Assembly (NCBI GenBank): GCA_013298895.1
Contig: JAAFJM010000014.1
Location: forward strand, 1 to 64,000
Length of the DNA stretch: 64,000 bases
Origin: Bacteroidota bacterium
Lineage (GTDB): Bacteria > Bacteroidota > Bacteroidia > UKL13-3
Direction of reading: 5' to 3'
Positions 27,279-35,872 of the stretch are shown here, in pieces (within the stretch, counting starts at the first letter, position 1; the number at the start of each line of letters is the position of its first letter). The notes under the pieces are model-generated. The model ran no database searches, had not been told where the DNA came from, and saw only the letters and a list, made by a program, of their open reading frames with translations. Position numbers and translations under genes: made by a program.

Positions 27279-30200
27279 ATGATTTTAGGTGGGAATAATT
27301 TTAGGTTTTTTTCAACTGGTTTTCTTATAATGGTTATAGCATTATTTAATCCAGTTAAAGCACAATACAAGAAATATTTTTTACAACATTTTACTCAAAT
27401 AAATGGATTACCACAAAATAGTGTTAATCAGTTATATTTTGATGCCAATAATTACCTTTGGATAGCTACCGAAGCTGGGTTATCGAGGTTCGATGGAGTC
27501 AATTTTTACAACTTTAATAGTGTTAATACACCAATTATTTCAAATGAAAGATTTAGATGGATTTTACCAACTACCGATAAAAAAATAATTGCCTCAGATG
27601 CCCAAGGTTCATTATATGAGATTAAGAACAACCTCGTAAATAAAATAAATGGTTTTGAAAGAAAACCTGGATTGAGTTTTGTTTTAGGGGGTGTTCCTTC
27701 TTTTATAGACTTATCATACTTTAAAAATTTGGCAAATAAAGCAATGTCAATGTGGAATACATTCCCTGTTCGCATAATTCCTGTTGACCAGAATTTTTTT
27801 TATGTTGTAGGAAAAAAATATATTTATAAGTATAAATCACAAAAGGCAATTGATAGTGTCTCAATTAAAAATGTTTCAATTGAAAGTTTCTTTAAAATAA
27901 AATCTGAAATATATGTTCAAAATAGTAAGGGTGAAATCTTTTTGATTAACTTTACTAGAAAAAAAATTGATAAATGCTTGCTCAAGGAAGGTAAGTTGTT
28001 GGACAAAACGTTACCTAAAATTGTTTATAAAAGCCACTTAAACGAAAGTTATTTAATTCACCGAAATTTTATTTATAGAATTGATAGTAAAACCGATAAA
28101 TTGTTATTCTTAGAATTAATAACTGATCAAGTTCCCGATGATTTTGAGGTTAGTGGAATAGAAATGAATAAACGATTAGGCATATTAGCATTATCTTCCA
28201 AAACAGATGGTTTTTATTTGTTGAGGCCTAATTATTTTAGTAATCAAATAATTACAATAAAGGGAAAACCTCCAATAAAGTCATTTTATGCATTGGATAA
28301 GTTAAACGACTCAAGTGTAATAACATCTTTTCAGTTTCAGTTTAGTGAAAATTCATTAAGAAAAATAAAAATTCATGAAAAGTTGCTTAATCAAGAATCA
28401 ATATTAGTAAGAGGAAATAATATTTGGTTTGGAGTTGGTGATTCATTATTTCGGTATGATAAAATTTCAAAAAAGCATTTTTTCGAGAATAAACTAAACA
28501 ATACAATTACCTGCATAAGTAGTTTTGGTGATAGTATTTGGATTGGTTGCCAAAATTCAATCAATTTAGTAATTAATAAGAAAATAGTTTGGAAGCTAAA
28601 TTTGTTTAAAAATTTATCTTCTCAAGTTCAATCTATTGCAATAGTAACTGGCAACAAACTGTATTTTTCAAATTGCAATGGCCTTTATCAAATTAGTATT
28701 TCTAGAAATAAATTTCAAGTTAAAAACCTGTATCCTAATGTATGTTTTAGAGATATTCATAATTTTAATAAATTGTTATTTATAACAAGTTATGGAAAAG
28801 GTTGTTTTGTTTTTGATGGTAACAAATTTTTTAATCTTAGTTTTGATAAAGATAATTATTTACTTAAAAGTCATAGTGTTCAAATCGATAAAAACGAAAA
28901 CATTTGGATTAGCACAAATAATGGAATTTTTCAAACCACATTCCAACAGGTAAAAAATTTTATAAACGGAAGCTTAAATAAAGTTAGTTATAATTATTAT
29001 AACAATGAAAATGGAATTCAAAATTCGGAATTTAATGGCGGATGTTATCCTTCTAGTGCCCAATTGGCTAATGGTAAAATCTATTTCCCTTCTATAAACG
29101 GTTTAGTATGTTTTAGTCCAAATGAGGTAAATTTTTCACCTCATAATGATAATATTTTTTTTGATAAATTCGATATTAATGGTGAGGTAATTCCTGTTGG
29201 AAATAACATTGTATTAAAGCCTAATAGTGAAATACTAAATATATATTTCAGTTCACCTTATTGGCATAATTCTTATAATATAAATTATCAATACATGCTA
29301 GAGGGTTACAATAGTAGTTTTGTTAACATCTTAAATAATAGTCAACAAATTAGTTTTACAAATTTAGCAGCAGGTAACTATAAATTAATTGTTAAAAAAA
29401 GTGCTGGTTTAAGTGGCGAAGTTGCAGTTAAGGAGTTGTTAATTACTGTTCAAAAGAGCTTTTATGAAACTTGGTGGTTCATATCTATTGTTATAATTTT
29501 TATGTTATTAATATTAATAAAAGGTGTTAAAATTTACCATAGGCACCTTGTACTTCAAAACAGTGTTTTGGAAAATAAAGTAAATAAAAGAACAAAAGAA
29601 CTTGCCGACATAAACACATATTTGTTAAGTGCAAATGAACAATTATTAGAGAGTGAAAGGAAACAGAATAAATCGATAAATTTAAAACGCAAGCTAATTG
29701 CTATTTTATCCCATGATATCATTACACCTTTGAAGTTTATTTCAATGGTTGCTAGGAATAGTAAAAATATTAAAAGTGAAATTGAATACAAGAACTTGCT
29801 AAATGATATTGACCACACTTCGTTAAGACTTTATGAAAATGCTCAGAACATTTTAAATTGGATAAAATATCAAAGTTCAATAATTAAAGTTTATAAAACA
29901 AATGTTCCGCTTTATGTTATCATTGATGATGCCGCTGAATTGTTAAAGGACCTTGTTAAAAATAAAAATAGTGTAATAATAAATAAAATAGACCCTGATT
30001 TTTTCCTATTTACTGATAAAAATGTACTTTCAATAGTAATTCAAAATTTAGTTTCAAATGCAGTTAAACATAATACAAGTGTTAAAATTGAAATATCAAT
30101 AGAGTCGGATTTAGAAAATGGATTTACAAAAATTGTTATTGCGGATAATGGTAAAGGTATGAGTAGTGAAAGTTTGTTACTCATTAACGAAATAATTGAA

Positions 30201-30347
30201 AAGTACAGTGCTTATAAAATTACCGAGAATAGTACAGGAAGTGGTTTAGGTTTTATTATTGTTACAGAGTTGTTATCATTACTTGGTGCCTCGTTTACTG
30301 TTCAATCTGATTTAAATGGAACAATTATATCAATACTATTAAAATAG
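27279..30347 (+). CDS. Two-component sensor kinase with periplasmic propeller and Y_Y_Y domain
   Basis: This 1022-residue protein has a signal peptide (IMVIALFNPVKAQ) and a large periplasmic part. The first propeller blade is recognisable (GLPQNSVNQLYFDANNYLWI, GLSRFDG); later blades are divergent but include ENIWISTNNGIFQ. A Y_Y_Y domain is at about residues 655-725 and a membrane helix at about 733-752. A HisKA domain (AILSHDIITPLKF, H812) and an ATPase domain (NLVSNAVKHN, IADNGKGMS, GSGLGF) follow. It ends after the kinase with no receiver or AraC domain, so unlike hybrid two-component systems it needs the separate regulator encoded just upstream. The ligand is unknown. Confidence 0.92.
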   Translation: MILGGNNFRFFSTGFLIMVIALFNPVKAQYKKYFLQHFTQINGLPQNSVNQLYFDANNYLWIATEAGLSRFDGVNFYNFNSVNTPIISNERFRWILPTTDKKIIASDAQGSLYEIKNNLVNKINGFERKPGLSFVLGGVPSFIDLSYFKNLANKAMSMWNTFPVRIIPVDQNFFYVVGKKYIYKYKSQKAIDSVSIKNVSIESFFKIKSEIYVQNSKGEIFLINFTRKKIDKCLLKEGKLLDKTLPKIVYKSHLNESYLIHRNFIYRIDSKTDKLLFLELITDQVPDDFEVSGIEMNKRLGILALSSKTDGFYLLRPNYFSNQIITIKGKPPIKSFYALDKLNDSSVITSFQFQFSENSLRKIKIHEKLLNQESILVRGNNIWFGVGDSLFRYDKISKKHFFENKLNNTITCISSFGDSIWIGCQNSINLVINKKIVWKLNLFKNLSSQVQSIAIVTGNKLYFSNCNGLYQISISRNKFQVKNLYPNVCFRDIHNFNKLLFITSYGKGCFVFDGNKFFNLSFDKDNYLLKSHSVQIDKNENIWISTNNGIFQTTFQQVKNFINGSLNKVSYNYYNNENGIQNSEFNGGCYPSSAQLANGKIYFPSINGLVCFSPNEVNFSPHNDNIFFDKFDINGEVIPVGNNIVLKPNSEILNIYFSSPYWHNSYNINYQYMLEGYNSSFVNILNNSQQISFTNLAAGNYKLIVKKSAGLSGEVAVKELLITVQKSFYETWWFISIVIIFMLLILIKGVKIYHRHLVLQNSVLENKVNKRTKELADINTYLLSANEQLLESERKQNKSINLKRKLIAILSHDIITPLKFISMVARNSKNIKSEIEYKNLLNDIDHTSLRLYENAQNILNWIKYQSSIIKVYKTNVPLYVIIDDAAELLKDLVKNKNSVIINKIDPDFFLFTDKNVLSIVIQNLVSNAVKHNTSVKIEISIESDLENGFTKIVIADNGKGMSSESLLLINEIIEKYSAYKITENSTGSGLGFIIVTELLSLLGASFTVQSDLNGTIISILLK

Positions 30348-30381
30348 AATATATTTATGTTTTATTAAAGTAGTTAGTTTT

Positions 30382-30412
30382 TTTGCCTTTTGCCGTATTT
30401 TTTATAATTTTG
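30382..30412 (+). promoter_or_regulatory. Bacteroidota-type promoter of the small zinc-ribbon gene
   Basis: TTTG at 30382-30385 and TAATTTTG at 30405-30412 are separated by 19 bases, matching the -33 TTTG / -7 TAnnTTTG consensus of the housekeeping sigma factor in this phylum. A start point a few bases downstream would leave a leader of about 15 bases before ATG 30434. Confidence 0.65.
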
Positions 30413-30433
30413 TTTTAAATTCAAAATACTTTT

Positions 30434-30667
30434 ATGTATCTCATTATACTTTTTTCTACTACATTAATCTTAGCAATTATTTACGTATTTTTTAGACTTT
30501 TTATTTTTACTAAAAGTCAAGCTAGTAGGGTTTGCAAAATTTGTCAATCAAGCGATACTGAGCGCGTAGCTAGAAGCGAAATGGCCAAAAGGCTTTTTTC
30601 ATTAAAACATTTACATAAATATTGGTGCAGAAAGTGTGGTAACAACTTTTATTTAAAAGTGCATTAG
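30434..30667 (+). CDS. Small membrane protein with a cytoplasmic zinc-ribbon-like tail
   Basis: This 77-residue protein has one N-terminal membrane helix (residues about 1-26) followed by a basic domain with two cysteine pairs, CKIC and CRKC, about 31 residues apart. This is a four-cysteine zinc-ribbon pattern. A near-consensus promoter just upstream supports it as a real gene. It overlaps the 3' end of the convergent gene by four bases. The function is not recognised. Confidence 0.75.
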   Translation: MYLIILFSTTLILAIIYVFFRLFIFTKSQASRVCKICQSSDTERVARSEMAKRLFSLKHLHKYWCRKCGNNFYLKVH

Positions 30668-32052
30668 TTAACCAATAATTTAAGTATTTTTTGTGAATCA
30701 TCACCTATAAACTTACAGTAGTAAATACCTGGTTTGAAATTGGTAAGTTTGATTTGGTTTTGGACATATTTAGTTTCTTCAGAGAGCATTACTTGTCCTT
30801 GAAAATCATATACTAGTAATTTTTCGTATTTTGTTAGGTCACAATTAAAATTTAGAATATTACTAGCAGGGTTAGGGAATATTTTAATTTCAGCATTTAA
30901 TTTAGTTATGTTTTTAACCCCCACCTCGTTTTTTACTTTCAAAACAAATAATCCCTCGCTGATATCACTAGCCAAAATATTGCCACTTGGCAAATAAGGC
31001 CAAACACCCCAACAGCCATGAAATCCATTGTAAACACCTTCAGCATTTAATTGATAGGTATCGTAATAAGCATGAGTTTTAGGATTAAAAGGGTCTGTTA
31101 AATCATAAACATATACTCCATCTTCGTAACTCGATACGATTGCCATATTGTTTTTCCAATAGGCATTGTGAGGCAGAGCACTAGGGTGTGAATTGAAATA
31201 AACAATTTGTTTTGGATTTGTAATATCACTTATATCAAAAATTTTAATTGGAGAACCTAAATTTTCATCAGTAAACATAATTTTATCTCCTTTCTCATTT
31301 AGCCAACTGCTATGATTTGTACCCATTTGCGGGTAATTAGTTATGGTACCTAATAATTTTTGATTGTTTAAGTTTGTTAAATCAATTATATACAAACCTG
31401 CTTCATAGCACGAAAGGTACACGGTGTCATTTCTACCATACATTTCATGTACTTTACTAAATTGAGGTTGTCCAAAACCATTGGTTGGTATTTGTAAACT
31501 AGCTAATTTAGTAGGTGTTTCAGGGTTTTCAATTGAAAGAATATCCATTGCAGAGAATCCGTTTTTTAAAGAGTTTTGACAAACATACAAACGCTTACTT
31601 TTAGGTTCCATAAAAATGGTATGTGCTTGCACACTTAATGCATCACTTCTGTATACTTCATGAACTGAGTCAGGTAAATATTGTAAATCTAAAATTTGTA
31701 AACCACCCAAACTACCCGAACGTTCTGATACAAAATAGGCATAGTGGTCGTAAATTTCGACATCTCTATTAATTGACCGCTTAGAGTAACCATCAAAAGT
31801 TGCTACTAATTTAGTCAAAGTTGGTTTCGTAACATCAAAAAAATAAAAGCTATCATTTCCTAAAAGTATGGCATATTCTTTTTTAGATACAGAGTCGTAA
31901 TAACCACCTATATCATTCCAAAGTTGATCCCCATCTACAGTGGTTAGACTAGTGTTATTCCACTGCGCTAGTAATTCCATATTCATACTTTGTTGAGCAT
32001 GAATGCTGTTCATTATGAAAAAACAGCATAAAAGTAAATAGAAATGGCGCAT
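30664..32052 (-). CDS. Secreted LVIVD-repeat protein (choice-of-anchor B type) with T9SS sorting domain
   Basis: This 462-residue protein has a signal peptide (MRHFYLLLCCFFIMNSIHA). Its repeated beta-propeller pattern includes YFFDVTKPTLTKLVATFDG, LQILDLQYLPD, LYIIDLTN and VYVYDLTDPFNP, which mark LVIVD-type repeats of choice-of-anchor B proteins. GTNHSSWLNEKGDKIMFTDE and HNAYWKNNMAIVSSYEDGV are family-typical. The C-terminal sorting domain begins at IKIFPNPASNILNF. It is a paralogue of the preceding gene, with which it shares gene order, 12 bases apart. Surface location follows from the sorting domain. The function of the family is unknown. Confidence 0.88.
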   Translation of the reverse strand: MRHFYLLLCCFFIMNSIHAQQSMNMELLAQWNNTSLTTVDGDQLWNDIGGYYDSVSKKEYAILLGNDSFYFFDVTKPTLTKLVATFDGYSKRSINRDVEIYDHYAYFVSERSGSLGGLQILDLQYLPDSVHEVYRSDALSVQAHTIFMEPKSKRLYVCQNSLKNGFSAMDILSIENPETPTKLASLQIPTNGFGQPQFSKVHEMYGRNDTVYLSCYEAGLYIIDLTNLNNQKLLGTITNYPQMGTNHSSWLNEKGDKIMFTDENLGSPIKIFDISDITNPKQIVYFNSHPSALPHNAYWKNNMAIVSSYEDGVYVYDLTDPFNPKTHAYYDTYQLNAEGVYNGFHGCWGVWPYLPSGNILASDISEGLFVLKVKNEVGVKNITKLNAEIKIFPNPASNILNFNCDLTKYEKLLVYDFQGQVMLSEETKYVQNQIKLTNFKPGIYYCKFIGDDSQKILKLLVN

Positions 32053-32064
32053 GTTTGTTTGTAT

Positions 32065-33486
32065 TTATTGTTTTAAAAATTTTTGTCTGAGGCTAGTTTT
32101 ACTTCCATTCAATTCTAAAATATATAATCCATTACTCAAATCGCTAATGCTTTCTGTATATAGATAATTAGATTTAAACTGGTGTATAAAAGTCTTTATT
32201 TCTTTTCCCAAAAGGTCAGTTATCCTAACAGAAAAATTATCACTATAGTTGGATTCTAAAGCAATATTTAAATCAGTATTTGCTGGATTCGGGTAAACAT
32301 TAATAAATGAGGTCAGATTTTCTGTTTTATTATTAAGTATTCCACTATCAGCCTTAAGAACAAAAATACCATTTGTTCTGTCACTAGCTATAATATTTCC
32401 GCTTGGTAAATAAGGCCAAACACCCCAACAGCCAGCGTATGGTAACGGATATTGATTTTTCGCATTTTGTGGATAGGTGTCGTAATAAGCTGCCATTTGA
32501 GGATTTTTGGTATCAGCAATATTGAATAAATATACACCATCACTATAGTAAGAGACTACCGCAAAATCACCAAACCAATAAGCATTATGTGGAGTTGCAC
32601 CAATATTTGATACAAACATACTTTCCTGCGTAGGTGCCTGAATAATGCTTATATCATATATTTTTACATCTAATCCTGCAGGAACCTCATCGGTAAACAT
32701 AATATAATTACCATTTTTATTTAACCAAGAACTGTGATTATATCCACTTTTGGGGTAGTTTACAATGCTGCCAATTATTTGCTGATTATTTAAATCTCTC
32801 AAATCATAAATGTACAACCCTGCATATCCGCATGACAAATAAGCGGTGTCGTTTCTCACATGGCTTTCATGTACCCATCTGAAAGCAGCCTCGCCATTTG
32901 AACGAATAGGAACATAAAGTTTAGCTAAAAATTTTGGTTTTTCTGGATCTTCTAATGAAATAATGTCCATAGCCGACTCTTTTAAATTGCCATTAAACCA
33001 ATTAGCATATTTATTGGCACACATGTACAAGCGTTTGCTTTTGGCCTCAATAAAAATACTGTGGGTATTAATAGCTAATGAACTGTCTTCGTATACTTTA
33101 TGTGCTGAATCTGGCAAATATTGTAAATCAAAAATTTGCATAGAACTTCGGTTTTGATCTGCTACGCAATAAACATAATGCTGGTAAATTTCGTAATCGC
33201 GGTTAATAACACCTTTTACCGAACCATATTCTACATCCAACAATTTAATTTGGGTAGGAATGGTAATATCAAAAAAATAGATACTATCTGTGGTTCCTGC
33301 AATAATGTATTCACTTTTTGTAGCACTGTCATAATAGCCAACTAAATCGTTCCAAATATTTACAGAATCTACCTTGTTTAAGTTTGGATTGTTCCAATTA
33401 CTATGTAGCTGCATCCTATATGCTACTTGCCCATTTGCTTTAATTAGCAAGAAACAAACAAATATTAGAATTGAAAATTTTCTCAT
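32065..33486 (-). CDS. Secreted LVIVD-repeat protein, paralogue of the next gene
   Basis: This 473-residue protein starts at ATG 33486 (MRKFSILIFVCFLLIKANG), which gives a signal peptide. An upstream in-frame ATG at 33555 would place 23 residues before it and run into the preceding gene. It shares the pattern of the neighbouring paralogue: YFFDITIPTQIKLLDVEYG, MQIFDLQYLPDSAHKVY, LYIYDLRDLNNQQ, GYNHSSWLNKNGNYIMFTDE and HNAYWFGDFAVVSYYSDGV. A C-terminal sorting domain begins at INVYPNPANTDLNI. The start is one base after the stop of the Kazal-domain gene. The two paralogues seem to have arisen by tandem duplication. Confidence 0.87.
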   Translation of the reverse strand: MRKFSILIFVCFLLIKANGQVAYRMQLHSNWNNPNLNKVDSVNIWNDLVGYYDSATKSEYIIAGTTDSIYFFDITIPTQIKLLDVEYGSVKGVINRDYEIYQHYVYCVADQNRSSMQIFDLQYLPDSAHKVYEDSSLAINTHSIFIEAKSKRLYMCANKYANWFNGNLKESAMDIISLEDPEKPKFLAKLYVPIRSNGEAAFRWVHESHVRNDTAYLSCGYAGLYIYDLRDLNNQQIIGSIVNYPKSGYNHSSWLNKNGNYIMFTDEVPAGLDVKIYDISIIQAPTQESMFVSNIGATPHNAYWFGDFAVVSYYSDGVYLFNIADTKNPQMAAYYDTYPQNAKNQYPLPYAGCWGVWPYLPSGNIIASDRTNGIFVLKADSGILNNKTENLTSFINVYPNPANTDLNIALESNYSDNFSVRITDLLGKEIKTFIHQFKSNYLYTESISDLSNGLYILELNGSKTSLRQKFLKQ

Positions 33487-33487
33487 A

Positions 33488-34009
33488 CTAATATTTAATA
33501 AATTTTTTAAATCGATAGTCGCCTCTGCCATTGTATAAAAACATAATATAAACACCTTGTCTGTAGTAGGCCGTTTCTGTAATCAGTATATTTGATTTAC
33601 AACTAAAACCATCGCAAAATGAAGGATCAACATACAAACTTTTATAATACATGATTGCGCCATATTGGTCCACTATGTATAGGTCTGCTGTAGCAGCATT
33701 ATTTTGTAATTGAACAAACGAAAAGTTTAAATTATCATTGGTGATGGTGGGATAAATATCAAATTCTAAACCAGAGCATGATCCATCTCTCCATTGCCCT
33801 TGAAGGATGCCATTTTGCATCTCTGCTGAACAAATGTTTCTATAAGTTTTTCCATCGCAAGCACACACAGGTTTGTAGCTTGCATCAGGACATTGAAACT
33901 GTAAATTAATTTTTGAACTATCTATACAAAATTGGGCAAAACTACTTTGAAATACTAAAACCGATAAAGCAAGTGTAAAAATAAATTGGAGTATATGTTT
34001 GGCCTTCAT
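33488..34009 (-). CDS. Secreted Kazal-type protease-inhibitor-domain protein
   Basis: This 173-residue protein starts at ATG 34009 with a signal peptide (MKAKHILQFIFTLALS, cleavage near residue 26). A Kazal-like domain at about residues 28-78 has YKPVCACDGKTYRNICSAEM and six cysteines in the family order (the second inhibitor segment is VCACDGKTYRN). The rest resembles a T9SS sorting domain (FDIYPTITNDNLNFSF, ADLYIVDQYGAIMYY, terminal FKKFIKY). It would therefore be displayed or released at the surface, where it could inhibit serine proteases. It is first in an operon with two LVIVD-repeat genes. Kazal domains also occur as plain structural modules, so inhibition is inferred. Confidence 0.85.
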   Translation of the reverse strand: MKAKHILQFIFTLALSVLVFQSSFAQFCIDSSKINLQFQCPDASYKPVCACDGKTYRNICSAEMQNGILQGQWRDGSCSGLEFDIYPTITNDNLNFSFVQLQNNAATADLYIVDQYGAIMYYKSLYVDPSFCDGFSCKSNILITETAYYRQGVYIMFLYNGRGDYRFKKFIKY

Positions 34010-34170
34010 TTTTTTGTTAAGTACTTTTTTATTAAAACAATTTTGATTACGAATATAAAACATAATTTATCAAGTAGCTTAATTAACTGAATAAATCAAT
34101 ATTTTTACCAAAAACATATTTTATTATTAAGCAATTTAGATGGTTGAAATAATTATTATTGTAAACATAA

Positions 34171-34782
34171 ATGAAAAAAATATACATCATCCGTCATGGC
34201 GAAACAGAGTTTAATAAACTTTCTATAGTTCAAGGTCAAGGCGTTGATACATCACTTAACGAAACTGGCATTAATCAAGGATTACAGTTTTTTGAAAAAT
34301 ACAAAACCATTCCTTTTGATAAAATATACGTATCTAATTTAAAGCGCACCCAACAAACCATTCAGCCTTTTATTGATTTAGGTATTCCTTTTCAAAAACT
34401 GGGTGGATTAAATGAAATTAGTTGGGGCGATTTTGAGGGAAAAGCGCAAGATTTTAAAGAACGTGAATTTTACCAGCACGCAGTAAACTCATGGAATAGT
34501 GGCAATTATGATGTGGCTGTAGCACATGGTGAAACGCCTAACCAAATGCAGGCAAGGCAAAAAGAAGCATTAAAAATAATTATGGCAAACCAACTTGAAA
34601 GCACCATTTTAATTTGTATGCACGGTCGTGCAATGAAAAGCCTAGTTTGCACCTTGCTAAACGAACCTTTAAAAAATATGGATCATTATGAACACAGAAA
34701 TACTTGCTTGTATCTATTTAATTTTGATTGTGAAAAATTTAGTTTAGAGTTAGCCAATGATGTTTCGCATATAAGAGATTGA
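34171..34782 (+). CDS. Histidine phosphatase family protein
   Basis: This 203-residue protein has the phosphoglycerate-mutase-like signature IYIIRHGETEFNK at residues 3-15, with the catalytic histidine in RHG. NLKRTQQTIQP, the second-histidine region ICMHGRAMKSL and the acid in EISWGDFEG are present. The family covers phosphatases acting on sugar phosphates or other small molecules. The substrate cannot be read from the sequence. It is a single gene and the family call is firm. Confidence 0.9.
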   Translation: MKKIYIIRHGETEFNKLSIVQGQGVDTSLNETGINQGLQFFEKYKTIPFDKIYVSNLKRTQQTIQPFIDLGIPFQKLGGLNEISWGDFEGKAQDFKEREFYQHAVNSWNSGNYDVAVAHGETPNQMQARQKEALKIIMANQLESTILICMHGRAMKSLVCTLLNEPLKNMDHYEHRNTCLYLFNFDCEKFSLELANDVSHIRD

Positions 34783-34787
34783 GTCAC

Positions 34788-34815
34788 TGGTCTATAGTTT
34801 ATGGACAATAGACCA
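34788..34815. repeat. Inverted repeat after the histidine phosphatase gene
   Basis: TGGTCTAT (34788-34795) pairs with ATAGACCA (34808-34815) across twelve bases. It follows the phosphatase stop by a few bases. No T tract follows, so terminator function is doubtful. Similar TATGGTCTATGG text recurs at 42144-42160. Confidence 0.45.
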
Positions 34816-34872
34816 TAGCCATAGTGAAACAGTTATTAGCTTGCAATGATATTTAAAGATTGAAGTAAAAAA

Positions 34873-34902
34873 CGTCAATGCGATCGCAGAGAAGCAATCC
34901 CA
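34873..34902. repeat. Relic of a dispersed GTCATTGCGA-type intergenic repeat
   Basis: The stretch CGTCAATGCGATCGCAGAGA followed by AGCAATCCC resembles the widely scattered CGTCATTGCGAG...GAAGCAATCC intergenic repeat seen in many bacteria, with some changes. The middle holds the palindrome TGCGATCGCA. Only one copy is in this window; the assignment is from memory of the repeat type. Confidence 0.4.
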
Positions 34903-35029
34903 AGCGAATAATTGTATAGGATTTCATAAAAAAATTATGTAATCTAAAACTAAAGTTTTGGTGAAAATGAGCAAAAATAGTTGGCATATTCCATGCTAAC
35001 TTAAAGTTAAAGTTTGAAATAAAAGCTGT

Positions 35030-35671
35030 TTATTGATTGAGTATTAGATTTACTTTAGGTAAAAAGGTTAAATCAAAACGACCGTCCTTTATTTCGTATA
35101 TATTACTCTCATTAATTTTGAAGTTAAATCTTCCACTTAAAATGTACGAATAAGTTTTAGGGCCATTTTCGACTTCTGCAGGACCTTCAATTTTTTGAAC
35201 ACGATTAATTGTTAAGCTACCATTTCCTTTTTCTATATTATTTGACCAATGAGACGAAATTCCAGAATAACTATTTATTCCATCTAAAGAATAGGTTTTA
35301 TTTATTAGTTTTGAAAGACTATCGTTAGATTCAATTTTTAAACCTTTTACAACAGCAAATAAGTCAATAAATTTATTGCTGTTTGAATTTTCTACGAATT
35401 TTTTTGAATCTCGGGTTGTTTGTCCTTGGAATTTAAATATTGTTGAATCGCCATTTATAAAAGAATTTATATACCATTGCCAATATATGCTTGCAAAACC
35501 TGGTGTTCCAATACACATCCAAGCAGTATCATTTATTAATGCGCCACTTACATCTCTACCTTGTTCTGAATATTCAGGAAGTAAACTATTATTACTATCA
35601 GGAACTATTATAGTTTCTTTGCAGCCAATAATTAAAGCTATAAAAGTGATTATAAATAGTTTATTTTTCAT
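35030..35671 (-). CDS. Putative lipoprotein of unknown function
   Basis: This 213-residue protein starts at ATG 35671. A TTG at 35689 would add six residues before a normal lipoprotein signal peptide, so I rejected it. The lipobox is ALIIGC. The mature part begins with VSGALINDTAWMCIG, a pattern seen in small Bacteroidota lipoproteins with a beta-rich domain (DUF6252-like by appearance). I could not assign a function. Confidence 0.72.
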   Translation of the reverse strand: MKNKLFIITFIALIIGCKETIIVPDSNNSLLPEYSEQGRDVSGALINDTAWMCIGTPGFASIYWQWYINSFINGDSTIFKFQGQTTRDSKKFVENSNSNKFIDLFAVVKGLKIESNDSLSKLINKTYSLDGINSYSGISSHWSNNIEKGNGSLTINRVQKIEGPAEVENGPKTYSYILSGRFNFKINESNIYEIKDGRFDLTFLPKVNLILNQ

Positions 35672-35760
35672 ATTGTTTAATAAATGCAATTATAAAATTT
35701 ATTTTAATTATATTCAATTTCAAATAATAAATTAAATCTGCATAGCAAACTATTCCATAA

Positions 35761-35791
35761 AAATCTGTGTCATCTGCATAATCTGTGGCTA
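35761..35791. repeat. Copy of an AATCTGTGGCTA-type intergenic repeat upstream of the oligopeptidase gene
   Basis: AAATCTGTGT, an ATCTG core and AATCTGTGGCTA follow in one stretch. The last twelve bases recur as both arms of the inverted repeat at 38030-38096, on the far side of the oligopeptidase gene. The repeat type (TGTGTAATCTGTGGC) is known from memory as common in this phylum. Confidence 0.45.
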
Positions 35792-35872
35792 CTTTTCTTT
35801 CAAACCATTTATCAAAAATCAAAAATCTGCAATCAAAAATCGTTTATCATTGCTTTACTAATCTACTAAAGT

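Noticed and set aside
33136-33345. Plus-strand frame opposite the LVIVD paralogue
   Set aside because: It is opposite a recognised gene and has no family pattern.
34783-35029. tRNA or small RNA near the repeats
   Set aside because: No cloverleaf or CCA-type end could be drawn. The visible pairing is a short inverted repeat only.
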